A stretch of DNA of 64,000 nucleotides from Streptomyces fradiae (GTDB lineage Bacteria > Actinomycetota > Actinomycetes > Streptomycetales > Streptomycetaceae): the NCBI RefSeq assembly GCF_041270065.1, contig NZ_CP065958.1:7130001-7194000 (forward strand), written 5' to 3'. The notes beneath the pieces were generated by a model. It ran no database searches and was not told where the DNA came from. It worked only from the letters and a program-made list of their open reading frames with translations. This document shows, piece after piece, positions 10,705 to 19,157 of the stretch. Each line of letters starts with the position of its first letter. Positions within the stretch are counted from its first letter, which is position 1. The position numbers and the translations under genes are program-made.

Positions 10705-11610
10705 TCAGGCGGGGGATTCGGTGAGGCCGAGCAGCCGGGCGGCGTTGTGCTTGAGGATCGCGGGGCGGACCTCGTCCTTGATCGGCAGCTCGGCGAAGTC
10801 GGCCAGCCAGCGGTCCGGGCTCAGCACCGGGTAGTCGGAGCCGAAGAGGACCTTGTCCTTGAGCAGGGTGTTGGCGTAGCGCACCAGCTGCGGCGGGAAG
10901 TACTTCGGCGACCAGCCCGACAGGTCGATGTGCACCCCCGGCTTGTGGGTGGCCACGGCCAGCGCCTCGTCCTGCCAGGGGAAGGACGGATGCGCGAGGA
11001 CGATCTTCATGTGCGGGAAGTCGGCGGCGACGTCGTCCACCCGCATCGGGTCGGAGTACTTCAGGCGGATGCCGCCCCCGCCGGGCACGCCGGCGCCGAT
11101 TCCGGTCTGCCCGCTGTGGAAGAGCGCGACGGTGCCGGTCTCCTCGATGACCTCGTACAGGCCGTAGGCGAGCCGGTCGTCGGGGAAGAAGCCCTGGATG
11201 CTGGGGTGGAACTTGAAGCCCCTGACCCCGTACTCCTCGACGAGGCGGCGGGCCGCCCGCACCCCGGCCCGGCCCCGGAAGGGGTCGATCGAGGCGAAGG
11301 GGATGAGCACGTCGGGATGCGCGGCGGCGGTCTCGGCGATCTCCGCGTTGGGGATCGGCTCGGTGCCGGTGGCGTGCTCGGCGTCCACCGTGAAGACCAC
11401 GGCGGCCATCCGCCGCTCCCGGTAGTACGCGGCCATCTCCTCAAGCGTCGGCTTCCGGTCGCCCGCGACCTTGAAGTACGCGCCGGAGGCGGAGTGCAGC
11501 TCGTCGGAGAGCGAGGAACGGCCGCTCGCGGACACCTCGCAGTGGGTGTGGACGTCGATGGCGACCAGCTCGTCCACGGCCATTCCTCGTGTTGCGCTCA
11601 TCCCGCTCAT
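10705..11610 (-). CDS. Amidohydrolase family protein (ACMS decarboxylase-like)
   Basis: 301 residues with a TIM-barrel metal-dependent hydrolase pattern: IDVHTHCE near the N-terminus (metal-binding HxH), FKFHPSIQGF, ALFHSGQTG, VLAHPSFPW and the late FGSDYPVL Asp. This subgroup includes 2-amino-3-carboxymuconate semialdehyde decarboxylases, which often act on CoA or ring-cleavage intermediates. The start ATG at 11610 overlaps the stop of the SDR gene (TGATG); a second ATG at 11601 is also possible. The substrate is unknown. Confidence 0.88.
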   Translation of the reverse strand: MSGMSATRGMAVDELVAIDVHTHCEVSASGRSSLSDELHSASGAYFKVAGDRKPTLEEMAAYYRERRMAAVVFTVDAEHATGTEPIPNAEIAETAAAHPDVLIPFASIDPFRGRAGVRAARRLVEEYGVRGFKFHPSIQGFFPDDRLAYGLYEVIEETGTVALFHSGQTGIGAGVPGGGGIRLKYSDPMRVDDVAADFPHMKIVLAHPSFPWQDEALAVATHKPGVHIDLSGWSPKYFPPQLVRYANTLLKDKVLFGSDYPVLSPDRWLADFAELPIKDEVRPAILKHNAARLLGLTESPA

Positions 11611-12554
11611 CACGCCTCCGGGAGGCGCGGCGCGGGGATGCCGACCGTCTGCGGGACGCGGCCGACCGAGGTGTGCCAGGCGGCGGCGAGGGTCTCCGGA
11701 GTCCAGCCGCCGTCCGCGTAGGCGGTGGCGATCTCCTCGGGGTGCGACCACAGGGCGAGCCGGTCGCCGCCGATGCCCACGCACTGGCCGGTGACGTCGG
11801 CGGCGGCGTCGGAGGCGAGGAAGGGCACGAGCGCCGCGCAGTCCTCGACCGTGCCGAAGCCCTCGCCCTTGCGCAGGAAGTCCGGGAGCGGCGCGCCGTC
11901 CCGCATCGCCGCCACGTACGGGGCGAAGGCCGGGATCGTCTCGGTCATGGCGGTCGCGGCCACCGGCACCACCGTGTTGACGGTGATCCCGGCCTTCGCC
12001 AGCTCCATCGACCAGGTACGGGCCATGGCGGCGACACCGGCCTTGGCGGCGGCGTAGTTGGTCTGGCCGAAGTTGCCGCGCTGCCCGGCGGGGGAGCCGA
12101 CCAGGATCAGCCGGCCGCCATCGCCTTGCTCGCGCATCCGTACGGCGGCGGCGCGGGCGCAGGTGAAGGTGCCCCGGAGGTGGGTGTCGACGACGGCGTC
12201 GAAGTCCTCGTCGGTCATCTTCCACAGCACGCGGTCGCGCAGGATGCCCGCGTTGGTGACCAGGACGTCGAGCCGCCCGAAGGCGCTCACGGCCCGCTCG
12301 ACCAGCCGGTCCGCCGCCTCGGCGGTGCCGACGGCGACGGCTTCGGCGACGGCCCGGCCGCCCGCCGCGACGATGCCGGCCGCGGCCTTCTCGGCGACCT
12401 CGGCGTCCAGGTCGTTGACGACCACGGCGGCTCCGGCGGCGGCCAGCGCGGTGGCGTAGGCGAGGCCGAGACCCCGGCCGGAGCCGGTGACGATCGCGAC
12501 CTTGCCGGTGAGATCGACGGTGGGAGCGGGGCCGGGTGTGGGTGCGAGTGGCAT
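11610..12554 (-). CDS. Short-chain dehydrogenase/reductase (3-hydroxyacyl-CoA type)
   Basis: 314 residues. The Rossmann motif VTGSGRGLG is near residue 21, NAG appears in VLVTNAGIL, and the catalytic Ser and YAAAK lie in VGSPAGQRGNFGQTNYAAAK. The C-terminal extension beyond a classical SDR of about 250 residues resembles the dehydrogenase domain of peroxisomal multifunctional enzyme type 2, which pairs with MaoC hydratases. That suits the MaoC gene in this operon. The ATG at 12554 has an AAGGGA about 8 bp upstream. First gene of the operon, next to a MarR operator. Confidence 0.9.
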   Translation of the reverse strand: MPLAPTPGPAPTVDLTGKVAIVTGSGRGLGLAYATALAAAGAAVVVNDLDAEVAEKAAAGIVAAGGRAVAEAVAVGTAEAADRLVERAVSAFGRLDVLVTNAGILRDRVLWKMTDEDFDAVVDTHLRGTFTCARAAAVRMREQGDGGRLILVGSPAGQRGNFGQTNYAAAKAGVAAMARTWSMELAKAGITVNTVVPVAATAMTETIPAFAPYVAAMRDGAPLPDFLRKGEGFGTVEDCAALVPFLASDAAADVTGQCVGIGGDRLALWSHPEEIATAYADGGWTPETLAAAWHTSVGRVPQTVGIPAPRLPEA

Positions 12555-12638
12555 GAGAAGAGTCCCTTCAGGCATGGGGGAGGGGCGGACGGGAGAGCGA
12601 GGCTCGATCGGCTTCGATCCGCTGGGAAGGAAGCTAGG

Positions 12639-12679
12639 ACCAATAGTTGTTGACGTCAATGGTTGTGATCGACATTGGT
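12639..12679. promoter_or_regulatory. Putative MarR operator in the divergent SDR/MarR intergenic region
   Basis: A perfect 10-bp palindrome TTGACGTCAA (12650-12659) lies between outer arms ACCAAT (12639-12644) and ATTGGT (12674-12679). MarR proteins typically bind such palindromes between their own gene and the operon they control. Control of both divergent units is inferred. Confidence 0.55.
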
Positions 12680-12698
12680 TCTGCGGCATGCTGGTGCC

Positions 12699-13205
12699 AT
12701 GAACGACAGAGACGCCAGAGACACCAGAGGCGCCGGAGACACCGAGGACCGCGCGGACGACCCCTGGATGCTCGGCCTGCACTCCGACACCGGATATCTG
12801 CTCTACCGGCTCGGCCAGCGCTCCGGTCAGCTCTTCAACGCCGCCCTCCAGGAATCCGGACTGCGGCTGCGCCACTACGCGGTGCTCCGCTACCTCGCCA
12901 CCGTCGAGGGCGCCCTCCAGCGCGAGTTGAGCACCCGCCTCGGCTACGACCCCAGCGCCATCGTCGGTCTCGTGGACGACCTCGAACGCCTCGCCCTGGT
13001 GGAACGCCGCCCGGCCCCCGGCGACCGGCGCAGCCGCATCGTCGTCCTCACCGCCGCCGGCCGCGGCTACCTCAAGGACACCGACCGCAGCAGCCGCCGC
13101 GTCACCGACGGCCTGCTCGCCCCGCTGTCCGAGGAGGAACGCGCCGTGCTGCACGCCCTGTTGCGCCGGGTCGCCGAGCCGGCGGTCGAGCCCGCCACCG
13201 ACTGA
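12699..13205 (+). CDS. MarR family transcriptional regulator
   Basis: 168 residues. A dimerisation helix region is followed by a winged helix with LRHYAVLRYLATVEGALQRE, SAIVGLVDDLERLALVER and the wing PGDRRSRIVVLTAAG, typical of MarR. It is divergent from the SDR-led catabolic operon, with a palindromic site between them. It probably represses that operon and responds to the substrate or its CoA ester. Confidence 0.9.
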   Translation: MNDRDARDTRGAGDTEDRADDPWMLGLHSDTGYLLYRLGQRSGQLFNAALQESGLRLRHYAVLRYLATVEGALQRELSTRLGYDPSAIVGLVDDLERLALVERRPAPGDRRSRIVVLTAAGRGYLKDTDRSSRRVTDGLLAPLSEEERAVLHALLRRVAEPAVEPATD

Positions 13206-13236
13206 GCCGCGCGGCCCGCGTGGAGCGCGCGGGGCC

Positions 13237-14589
13237 TCACGGGTGGGTGAACACGCACGCCATCCGGGTGTCCGGGTTGCTGCTCATGCCGACGATCGCC
13301 CCGCCGTCCGCCCGGTTCGCCCGGGCGTGCGCGCCCGCGTAACCCCGCGAGGTGAGGAAGAAGCCGAGCGCCGCGATCCACTCCTCCGCGCGGCCGGTCG
13401 CCGGATCGAGCACCGGTTCGGGGCGCGGCACCACCCGCTCCTGCGCCAGATAGCCGCGCTCGCCCGCCACCGCGAGCGCCGCCCGCCACTCGGCGTCCGT
13501 GCACTCCCAGCCCACGAAGGTGTCCAGACCGCCGTGCCCGGCGCCCGGCTTGAGGATCAGCCGCTCCCGCCGCTCCCGGCAGGCGTCGAGCAGCGCCGCC
13601 GGAGCCCCGCCGCCCAGCGGCCGGCTCCACGGAAGCACCCGGGCCACGAGCGCCCGCTCGGCCGCGGTGAAGGCACCCGCCCACCGCGGGTCGGACAGCA
13701 GACCCAGCGCGTTCTTGTGCGCGTACAGACCGCTCTCCAGCGAGGTGAACAGCACCGTCCGGCCCGCGTCGTGCGCCCGGAACAGCTGCTCGGCCGCCGC
13801 CATCCCCGCCGGGTCGTCGAGCAGCTGACTCGCCCCGAAGTTCCGCAGCACCAGATCGAGCGCGGCCCCGTCCAGGGACAGCTTCCCGTCCGGCCGGGTG
13901 CGCAGCTGCCCCACCTCGCCGATCCGCAGCTCCAGACCCTGCGCCGCCATCGCCTCCTGGAAGGCCCGCATCAGCGTCCCGTACGGGCCGATCCCGCCGT
14001 TGCCCTCGATCAGGCCGATCACCGGCTCCGCCGCACCGCCCGCGAGCGCGGGCCGCGCCCGCTCCCGCAGATCGGCGGCGAGCAGCGCCGCCGTGTCCTC
14101 GTACGCCAGGGAGTGCGCGGCGGCGAAGTCCGCGAAGGCGGCCACGCCCAGGAGCGCCGTGTTGCACACGGCCATGTCCATGCCCCCGACCTCGCTGCCG
14201 AGGTTGAACTCCAGGAGCCGGTAGCCGGTGCCGTCGTGGTACGCGTCGGCCCGCCCGAGCCGCGCCGGGCGGCCCTCGGCCGAGCGCCGCAGCAGCGCGG
14301 CGTGCCGGGGGTCGAGCCCGAGCTCCTTCGCGTACCGCTCGGCGTCGCCGTCGAAGAGCCGCTCGGGGAGGGAGACCAGGAGGTCGAACAGCCCGTCCAG
14401 GTCCTGCGCGAAGGAGCGCACCTCCACTTCCTGTACGAACCAGGGCTGCGGCAGCAGATGGCGCCGCCACGCGGTGTCGAAGGCCGGCGGTAGCGCGGCG
14501 CGCGCCACCGCGTCCCGCAGCTCCTCGTGTTGCAGCTCCTCGTTCCCCTGTCGGCAGAGGTCGGCGTACGTGCGGCTCAGCAGCGTCAT
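13237..14589 (-). CDS. ATP-grasp-like protein of unknown substrate
   Basis: 450 residues. The arrangement LLEFNLGSEVGG, IEGNGGIGPYG, LVLRNFG and then LILKPGAGHGGLDTFVG, YLAQERVV resembles circularly permuted ATP-grasp enzymes, which form amide bonds through acyl-phosphates. The lysine in ILKPGAG and the Gly-rich loop would contact ATP. No signal peptide. Neighbours (MarR gene convergent, LysE divergent) give no pathway. It could modify a peptide or amino acid; the adjacent LysE-type exporter is suggestive only. Confidence 0.65.
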   Translation of the reverse strand: MTLLSRTYADLCRQGNEELQHEELRDAVARAALPPAFDTAWRRHLLPQPWFVQEVEVRSFAQDLDGLFDLLVSLPERLFDGDAERYAKELGLDPRHAALLRRSAEGRPARLGRADAYHDGTGYRLLEFNLGSEVGGMDMAVCNTALLGVAAFADFAAAHSLAYEDTAALLAADLRERARPALAGGAAEPVIGLIEGNGGIGPYGTLMRAFQEAMAAQGLELRIGEVGQLRTRPDGKLSLDGAALDLVLRNFGASQLLDDPAGMAAAEQLFRAHDAGRTVLFTSLESGLYAHKNALGLLSDPRWAGAFTAAERALVARVLPWSRPLGGGAPAALLDACRERRERLILKPGAGHGGLDTFVGWECTDAEWRAALAVAGERGYLAQERVVPRPEPVLDPATGRAEEWIAALGFFLTSRGYAGAHARANRADGGAIVGMSSNPDTRMACVFTHP

Positions 14590-14669
14590 GCGGCCCAGTC
14601 GAACACGCCCGGCGCCGACGGAACAGAGGCCCGTACCGGCCAGGTCGGCGGGGATGGCACACTCGCCCC

Positions 14670-15293
14670 ATGGTGTACGAATTCCTCGCCGCGGCGGGTG
14701 TGCTCGCCCTCCTCACGATGGTGCCCGGACCCGACATGGCGGTCGTGACCCGGCGTGCGGTCGCCGCGGGCTGGCGCGACGGACTGCTGACCGTCGCCGG
14801 GATCACCACCGGTCTCCTCGTCTGGGGTGTGCTCTCGGTCGCCGGGCTCGCCGCCGTCCTGGCCGCGTCCGCCACCGCGTACACCGTCGTGAAACTGGCC
14901 GGCGCCGCCTATCTGGTCGTCCTCGGCGTCCAGGCCCTGCGCGCCGCCCGCCGCGGCGGGCACGCGGACGCGGCCCCCGCGTCCCTGCCGGCGCCGTCCG
15001 GGAACCCGTGGCGCACCGGCCTGGTGAGCAATGTGCTCAACCCGAAGATCGCCGTCTTCTACACGGGTCTGCTGCCCACCCTCGCGCCGCACGGACTGTC
15101 CCCGCACACCGGAATGGCGCTCCTGGTGCTCGTCCACGCGGCCCTTACCGTGCTCTGGCTGGGCGGCTATGTGCTGCTGCTCGCGAAGGCCCGGGCGTTC
15201 TTCGCCCGGGCCTCCGTGCGCCGTGGCATGGAGCGGATCACCGGTGTCGTCCTGATCGGCTTCGGAGTCAAGGTCGCCACGGCTCAGGCTTGA
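14670..15293 (+). CDS. LysE/RhtB family amino acid exporter
   Basis: 207 residues, six predicted membrane helices. The N-terminal LTMVPGPDMAVVTRRAVAAG is the LysE family signature, and the LVSNVLNPKIAVFYTGLLP motif follows in the central part. It exports amino acids or small amines from the cytosol. The ATG at 14670 is the first in frame. It is divergent from the ATP-grasp-like gene (80 bp apart) and convergent with the GH85 gene 11 bp downstream. Confidence 0.9.
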   Translation: MVYEFLAAAGVLALLTMVPGPDMAVVTRRAVAAGWRDGLLTVAGITTGLLVWGVLSVAGLAAVLAASATAYTVVKLAGAAYLVVLGVQALRAARRGGHADAAPASLPAPSGNPWRTGLVSNVLNPKIAVFYTGLLPTLAPHGLSPHTGMALLVLVHAALTVLWLGGYVLLLAKARAFFARASVRRGMERITGVVLIGFGVKVATAQA

Positions 15294-15304
15294 CCGTCCA
15301 GGAG

Positions 15305-17752
15305 TTACGAGCCCCAGGCCTCGAACTCGTAGATCCGGGCCGCCGGATCCGTCGTCTGCGTCGGCCGGGTGACCACCAGACGCACATAGCGGGCGGTCAC
15401 GGTCACCGGATGGGTCGTGGTCGCCGCCGTGTTGCCGGTGACCGTCACCGCCGTGGTCCAGGCGGCGGAGGCGCTGTCGCGGACCTCGATCCGGAAGTCC
15501 CGGGTGTTCCAGGTGGCGCTCTCGCCGCCCGCCGCCGCGTGCTTCACCACGAAGCGGTTCAGCTCGCGCGGTGAACCGAGGTCCACCTCAAGCCACTTGT
15601 CGGTCGTCAGGGTGCACCACTTGTCGGTGGTGCCGCCGGACACGCTGCCGTTGACGGCCTTCGCCGGGGTCTCCGAGGAGTTGCACTGGCCGGAGCCGGT
15701 CGCCGGACGATTCACTGCGACGTTCGCCTCGGTCGCCGCCGACCAGCCGACCGTGGCGCTCGCGGCGGGGGAGCGGCCCCACTCCGTCGACACCGCCTCG
15801 ACGTCGAGCGTCGTCGCGGTCTCCGTACCGGCCCGGTCGAGCCTCGGCACGAAGTAGCTGTCGTTCGGCGTGGCCCCGAGGAAGGTGCGGCCGCCGCCCG
15901 CGTCGCGCCGGTACACCTCGTAGTGGTGCACCTGCCCGCCGGCCGGCGCGGTCCACGCGAGCCGCAGCGACTTGCTGCCCGTGCCGGTGTCGGTGCTGCC
16001 GAGCACGGTCGGCGCGCCGGGCGCCGCCGTCGCGTCCACCTGCCCGTCGTACACGCCGAGTTGGCCGACCTTGACGTCGTACGAGGCGGCCGTCCCGGTC
16101 GTCTGGAGGCCGAGCTGGGCGATGGTGCGTCCGGCGTACGGGGAGAGGTCGAGCGTCCTGCGCTCCCAGCCGGCCGTCGTGGTGGAGCCGAGGTCGAGGG
16201 TGGTGAAGGTGGTGGGGGAGTCGGTGAAGGAGACGGCGGCCTTCAGGCGCGTCGGTCCGGCCGCCGGGGTCTTCAGGACCACCGACAGCCTGGTGTCGGC
16301 GGCGACCGGGAGGCGGGTCTGGTAGAGCCGTACGGTGTTCACGGCGTCCAGCGGGCCGGTCAGGCGCAGCGCGGAGCCGCCCTCGTAGGCGTCGGTGAAG
16401 TCGTAGGAGGCCTTGAGCTTCGTCCCCGTGGACTGCACCAGCCAGCGGTAGGTGGGCGGCACGTCCTGGAGGGAGAGGTTGTTCCAGCCGGCGGCCGAGA
16501 CCCGGGCGCCGCCGGAGTGGTAGAAGTCGCCCTGGCCGGCGTCGAAGGAGGTCACGAAGGGCTTGGCGGTGACCGGCGACGACTCGGCGATGTAGTGCGC
16601 CAGGCCCTTCCAGCTCGATGTCGTGCTGGTGTTGGACGGGTCGCCGTTGGCGCCGTCCCAGTAGCGGGCCTCGCGCGCGTACGAATCGGCCCGGTCCGTC
16701 GAGGAGTTGTGGGTCCACTCGGGGCGGTAGAGGCCGAGCGAGGTGGTGTGCGGCCTGCCGTCCGGGAAGACGGCGCTCCACGGCGCGCTCGAGTTGTAGC
16801 CGTTGGCCTCGGTGTCGACGCCCGCGAACAGCTCGTACTCACTGCGCCCGAGGGAACGGGCGAGGGTGCGGGAGGAGTCGAGGGCGGAAGCGCCCCAGCC
16901 GAAGTCGAGGAACATCGAGTCGCTGGTGCGCTGCGAACCCTCCTGCAGGAAGGCGTCGTTGGCGCTGGTGAGCGCGTCTTGCCAGCTGACCGCGCCGGAC
17001 TCGGTCATCGCGTCGTACCACATGAACTCGACCGGGCCGAGCGAGCGCGCGTAGCGCAGGGTGTTGCGCATCTCGGTGGCGAGGGTGCTGTCGCCGCCGG
17101 CCGTCTCCTGGTTGATGAACCAGCCGTCGAAGCCGTAGTACTGGGCGGCCTGGGCGAGTTTGTCGGCGACCGGGTAGCGGCTGCCGGACTTCTGAACGAA
17201 GTCCCGCACCCACTGGATCTGCCCGCCGTAGGCGGTGGGCGGGAAGAAGACCGTGCCGTAGACCTTCACGCCGTTGCGGTGGGCGGCGTCGATCACGGTG
17301 GGGTTCGGCGCGAGGATCAGCCCCTCGCCCGCCGAACCGCCCCAGAAGACCAGCTTGTCGACGTACTGCCAGTGCCCGAAGGCGTAGTAGCGCGGATCGA
17401 GCGAGCCCTGGGAGGGATTGTTCGAGGTCGGGGCGAAGGACACCAGGGACACGACCTTGCCCTCACCCGCCCGGGCGTTGGCGTTCGCCTTCAGGGCGGG
17501 GTCGGAGACCCGTGGCGTGAGCGGCACGCGCGAGCGGTTGAAGCGGGCGTCGGGGTCGGTGGCCGGGTCCCAGTTCAGGATCGAATTCGGGTACCAGTAG
17601 GAGGCGTAGGGCTGGTCGCCGGCGGCAGCGGCGACAACGTTGTCGGGCGCCGGTGCCGCCGCGGACCCCGACGCCGAGGCGGCGGGTGTGACGGCGAGGC
17701 CGAGAAGGGCCGCCGACAGGGCGGCGGCCAGCAGGCGGGGAAGTCGTCTCAT
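15305..17752 (-). CDS. Secreted endo-beta-N-acetylglucosaminidase, GH85
   Basis: 815 residues. Residues 1-28 are a signal peptide. The GH85 barrel spans roughly 45-390; its catalytic motif FINQE places the oxazoline-promoting Asn at 214 and the acid/base Glu at 216. A beta-sandwich region follows, then an FN3-like domain (about 570-670) and a C-terminal discoidin/F5-8 type C domain (about 680-815), both likely carbohydrate binding. It cuts between the two core GlcNAc residues of N-glycans, releasing high-mannose glycans extracellularly. A LacI-type palindrome 104 bp upstream matches the one before the sugar importer, so it belongs to the same regulon. Confidence 0.93.
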   Translation of the reverse strand: MRRLPRLLAAALSAALLGLAVTPAASASGSAAAPAPDNVVAAAAGDQPYASYWYPNSILNWDPATDPDARFNRSRVPLTPRVSDPALKANANARAGEGKVVSLVSFAPTSNNPSQGSLDPRYYAFGHWQYVDKLVFWGGSAGEGLILAPNPTVIDAAHRNGVKVYGTVFFPPTAYGGQIQWVRDFVQKSGSRYPVADKLAQAAQYYGFDGWFINQETAGGDSTLATEMRNTLRYARSLGPVEFMWYDAMTESGAVSWQDALTSANDAFLQEGSQRTSDSMFLDFGWGASALDSSRTLARSLGRSEYELFAGVDTEANGYNSSAPWSAVFPDGRPHTTSLGLYRPEWTHNSSTDRADSYAREARYWDGANGDPSNTSTTSSWKGLAHYIAESSPVTAKPFVTSFDAGQGDFYHSGGARVSAAGWNNLSLQDVPPTYRWLVQSTGTKLKASYDFTDAYEGGSALRLTGPLDAVNTVRLYQTRLPVAADTRLSVVLKTPAAGPTRLKAAVSFTDSPTTFTTLDLGSTTTAGWERRTLDLSPYAGRTIAQLGLQTTGTAASYDVKVGQLGVYDGQVDATAAPGAPTVLGSTDTGTGSKSLRLAWTAPAGGQVHHYEVYRRDAGGGRTFLGATPNDSYFVPRLDRAGTETATTLDVEAVSTEWGRSPAASATVGWSAATEANVAVNRPATGSGQCNSSETPAKAVNGSVSGGTTDKWCTLTTDKWLEVDLGSPRELNRFVVKHAAAGGESATWNTRDFRIEVRDSASAAWTTAVTVTGNTAATTTHPVTVTARYVRLVVTRPTQTTDPAARIYEFEAWGS

Positions 17753-17855
17753 CGATGCTCCGGTCCAGCAGGAGGGGGGAAGGAAGGCTGGTGGTGCCGG
17801 TGGCGCGATGGTGCGGAGAGCGAACGGGGCGGCACTCCGTCGCCCGGTCCGGGAG

Positions 17856-17871
17856 GCTAAACCCCTTTAGC
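17856..17871. promoter_or_regulatory. LacI-type operator upstream of the GH85 gene
   Basis: GCTAAACCCCTTTAGC has 6-bp inverted arms (GCTAAA/TTTAGC) around CCCC. It lies between the LacI gene end (17895) and the GH85 start (17752, minus strand). It resembles the site at 19024-19039, supporting one repressor for both arms of the locus. Confidence 0.7.
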
Positions 17872-17894
17872 AGAGGGGTCAAGAGGGCCGGTCG

Positions 17895-18923
17895 TCATCC
17901 GGCGGCCGGTGCCGCCGTGCTCTCGCGGACCGTGAGCCGCGGTGTCGGGTTCCTGACGTCGCGGCCCGCCGCCGGGTCGTCGACCACGGCGAGCAGGGCG
18001 GTCGCGACCTGCTCGCCGAGCGCGAAGGTGTCGCGGGACAGCGCGGTCAGCGAGGGGTGCACGATCCGGGCGAGCGCGGAGTCGTCGAAGGACACCAGGG
18101 ACAGTTCGCCCGGCACCCGTACGCCCATCTCGGCGGCGACCCCGAGCCCGGCGACCGCCATCACGTCGCTGTCGTACACGATCGCCGTCGGCCGCTGCCC
18201 GGCCGGCCGGGCGAGCAGCGCGCGGGTGGCGGCGGCGCCCTCGGCGTCGCTGAAGTCCGTCGGTACGGAGACGGCGTCGGCGAGTCCGAGGCGGCGCGCC
18301 GCGTCCCGTACCGCCCGGATCCGGCGCCGGGTGTGCTGGAAGGCGGGCAGCCCGGCGAGATGCGCGATCCGGCGGTGGCCGAGCGCCGCCAGGTACTCGA
18401 CGATCGAGGTCATCGCCTCGCGGTCGTCGGCCCAGACGGCGGGCAGCCCGCCGTGCCGGCCCGGCCCGCCGAGCACCACGGTCGGCACCCCGAGCTCCTC
18501 CAGGACGGGGATGCGAGGGTCGCGCACCTGGAGGTCGACGAGCACGAAGCCGTCCACCCGGTGCTCGGAGGTCCAGCGCCGGTAGACCTCGATCTCGGCG
18601 GCGGTGTCCTCGACGACGAGCAGCTGGAGTGCGGTGCCGCGGATGGAGAGCGCGGCCTGGAGACCGGAGAGCAGCTGGCCGAAGAACGGCTCGAGCCCGA
18701 TGGTGCGGGCGGGCCGGGCCAGCACCAGGCCGACCGCCCCGGCGCGCGCCCCGCCGAGCGCGCGGGCGGCGCTGTGCGGGCGCCAGTTCATCCGCTCGGC
18801 GACCCGCAGGATGCGGTCCCGGGTGGCCTCGCTGACGCCCGGGCGCCCGTTGAGCGCGAAGGAGACGGCGCCCTTGGAGACACCGGCCTCCCTGGCGATG
18901 TCGGCGATGGTCGGTCTGGCCAA
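17895..18923 (-). CDS. LacI family repressor of the N-glycan locus
   Basis: About 342 residues from a TTG at 18923, preferred because AAGGGGG precedes it and the HTH begins at once (ARPTIADIAREAGVSKGAVSFALNG); an open frame to 18992 adds an atypical N-terminus. A hinge helix (PHSAARALGG) and a periplasmic-binding-protein-like ligand domain follow. It lies between the GH85 gene and the divergent importer operon, each with a near-identical palindrome, so it probably represses both until a mannose-containing oligosaccharide binds. Confidence 0.92.
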   Translation of the reverse strand: MARPTIADIAREAGVSKGAVSFALNGRPGVSEATRDRILRVAERMNWRPHSAARALGGARAGAVGLVLARPARTIGLEPFFGQLLSGLQAALSIRGTALQLLVVEDTAAEIEVYRRWTSEHRVDGFVLVDLQVRDPRIPVLEELGVPTVVLGGPGRHGGLPAVWADDREAMTSIVEYLAALGHRRIAHLAGLPAFQHTRRRIRAVRDAARRLGLADAVSVPTDFSDAEGAAATRALLARPAGQRPTAIVYDSDVMAVAGLGVAAEMGVRVPGELSLVSFDDSALARIVHPSLTALSRDTFALGEQVATALLAVVDDPAAGRDVRNPTPRLTVRESTAAPAAG

Positions 18924-19023
18924 CGGACGCCCCCTTCCCGGCCGTTGCGGATACGGCCGATTCCGCTCGGTCCCTGCACGGTCCCTTGACACCGGAGTCT
19001 AGCCGCGAGCATAGTCCCGCATC

Positions 19024-19039
19024 GCTAGACCGGTTTAGT
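19024..19039. promoter_or_regulatory. LacI-type operator upstream of the importer operon
   Basis: GCTAGACCGGTTTAGT contains the near-perfect palindrome CTAGACC/GGTTTAG with a central CG typical of LacI sites. It is 100 bp upstream of the LacI start and 118 bp upstream of the binding-protein gene, so it could control both. Confidence 0.75.
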
Positions 19040-19062
19040 AGATCTCGTCGAGCAGCTGAGCA

Positions 19063-19146
19063 CCGAGCAAGCCGAACAGACCGAGCAAGCCGAGCGTCAG
19101 AAGCACCGAGCAAGGTCCGCGCACACCCCCGCGACGTCCGAGCAAG
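19063..19146 (+). repeat. Four copies of CCGAGCAAG in the importer leader
   Basis: Exact 9-mers at 19063-19071, 19081-19089, 19106-19114 and 19138-19146. Start-to-start spacing grows from 18 to 25 to 32 bp. The last copy runs into the AAGGAG ribosome-binding site of the binding-protein gene. Function is unknown; possibilities are duplication by slippage or a leader element affecting translation. Confidence 0.65.
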
Positions 19147-19157
19147 GAGACACCCTC

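Noticed and set aside
13207..13232. Weak hairpin between MarR and ATP-grasp genes
   Set aside because: Only a 7-bp stem with a 12-nt loop; too weak to call a terminator in this GC-rich context.
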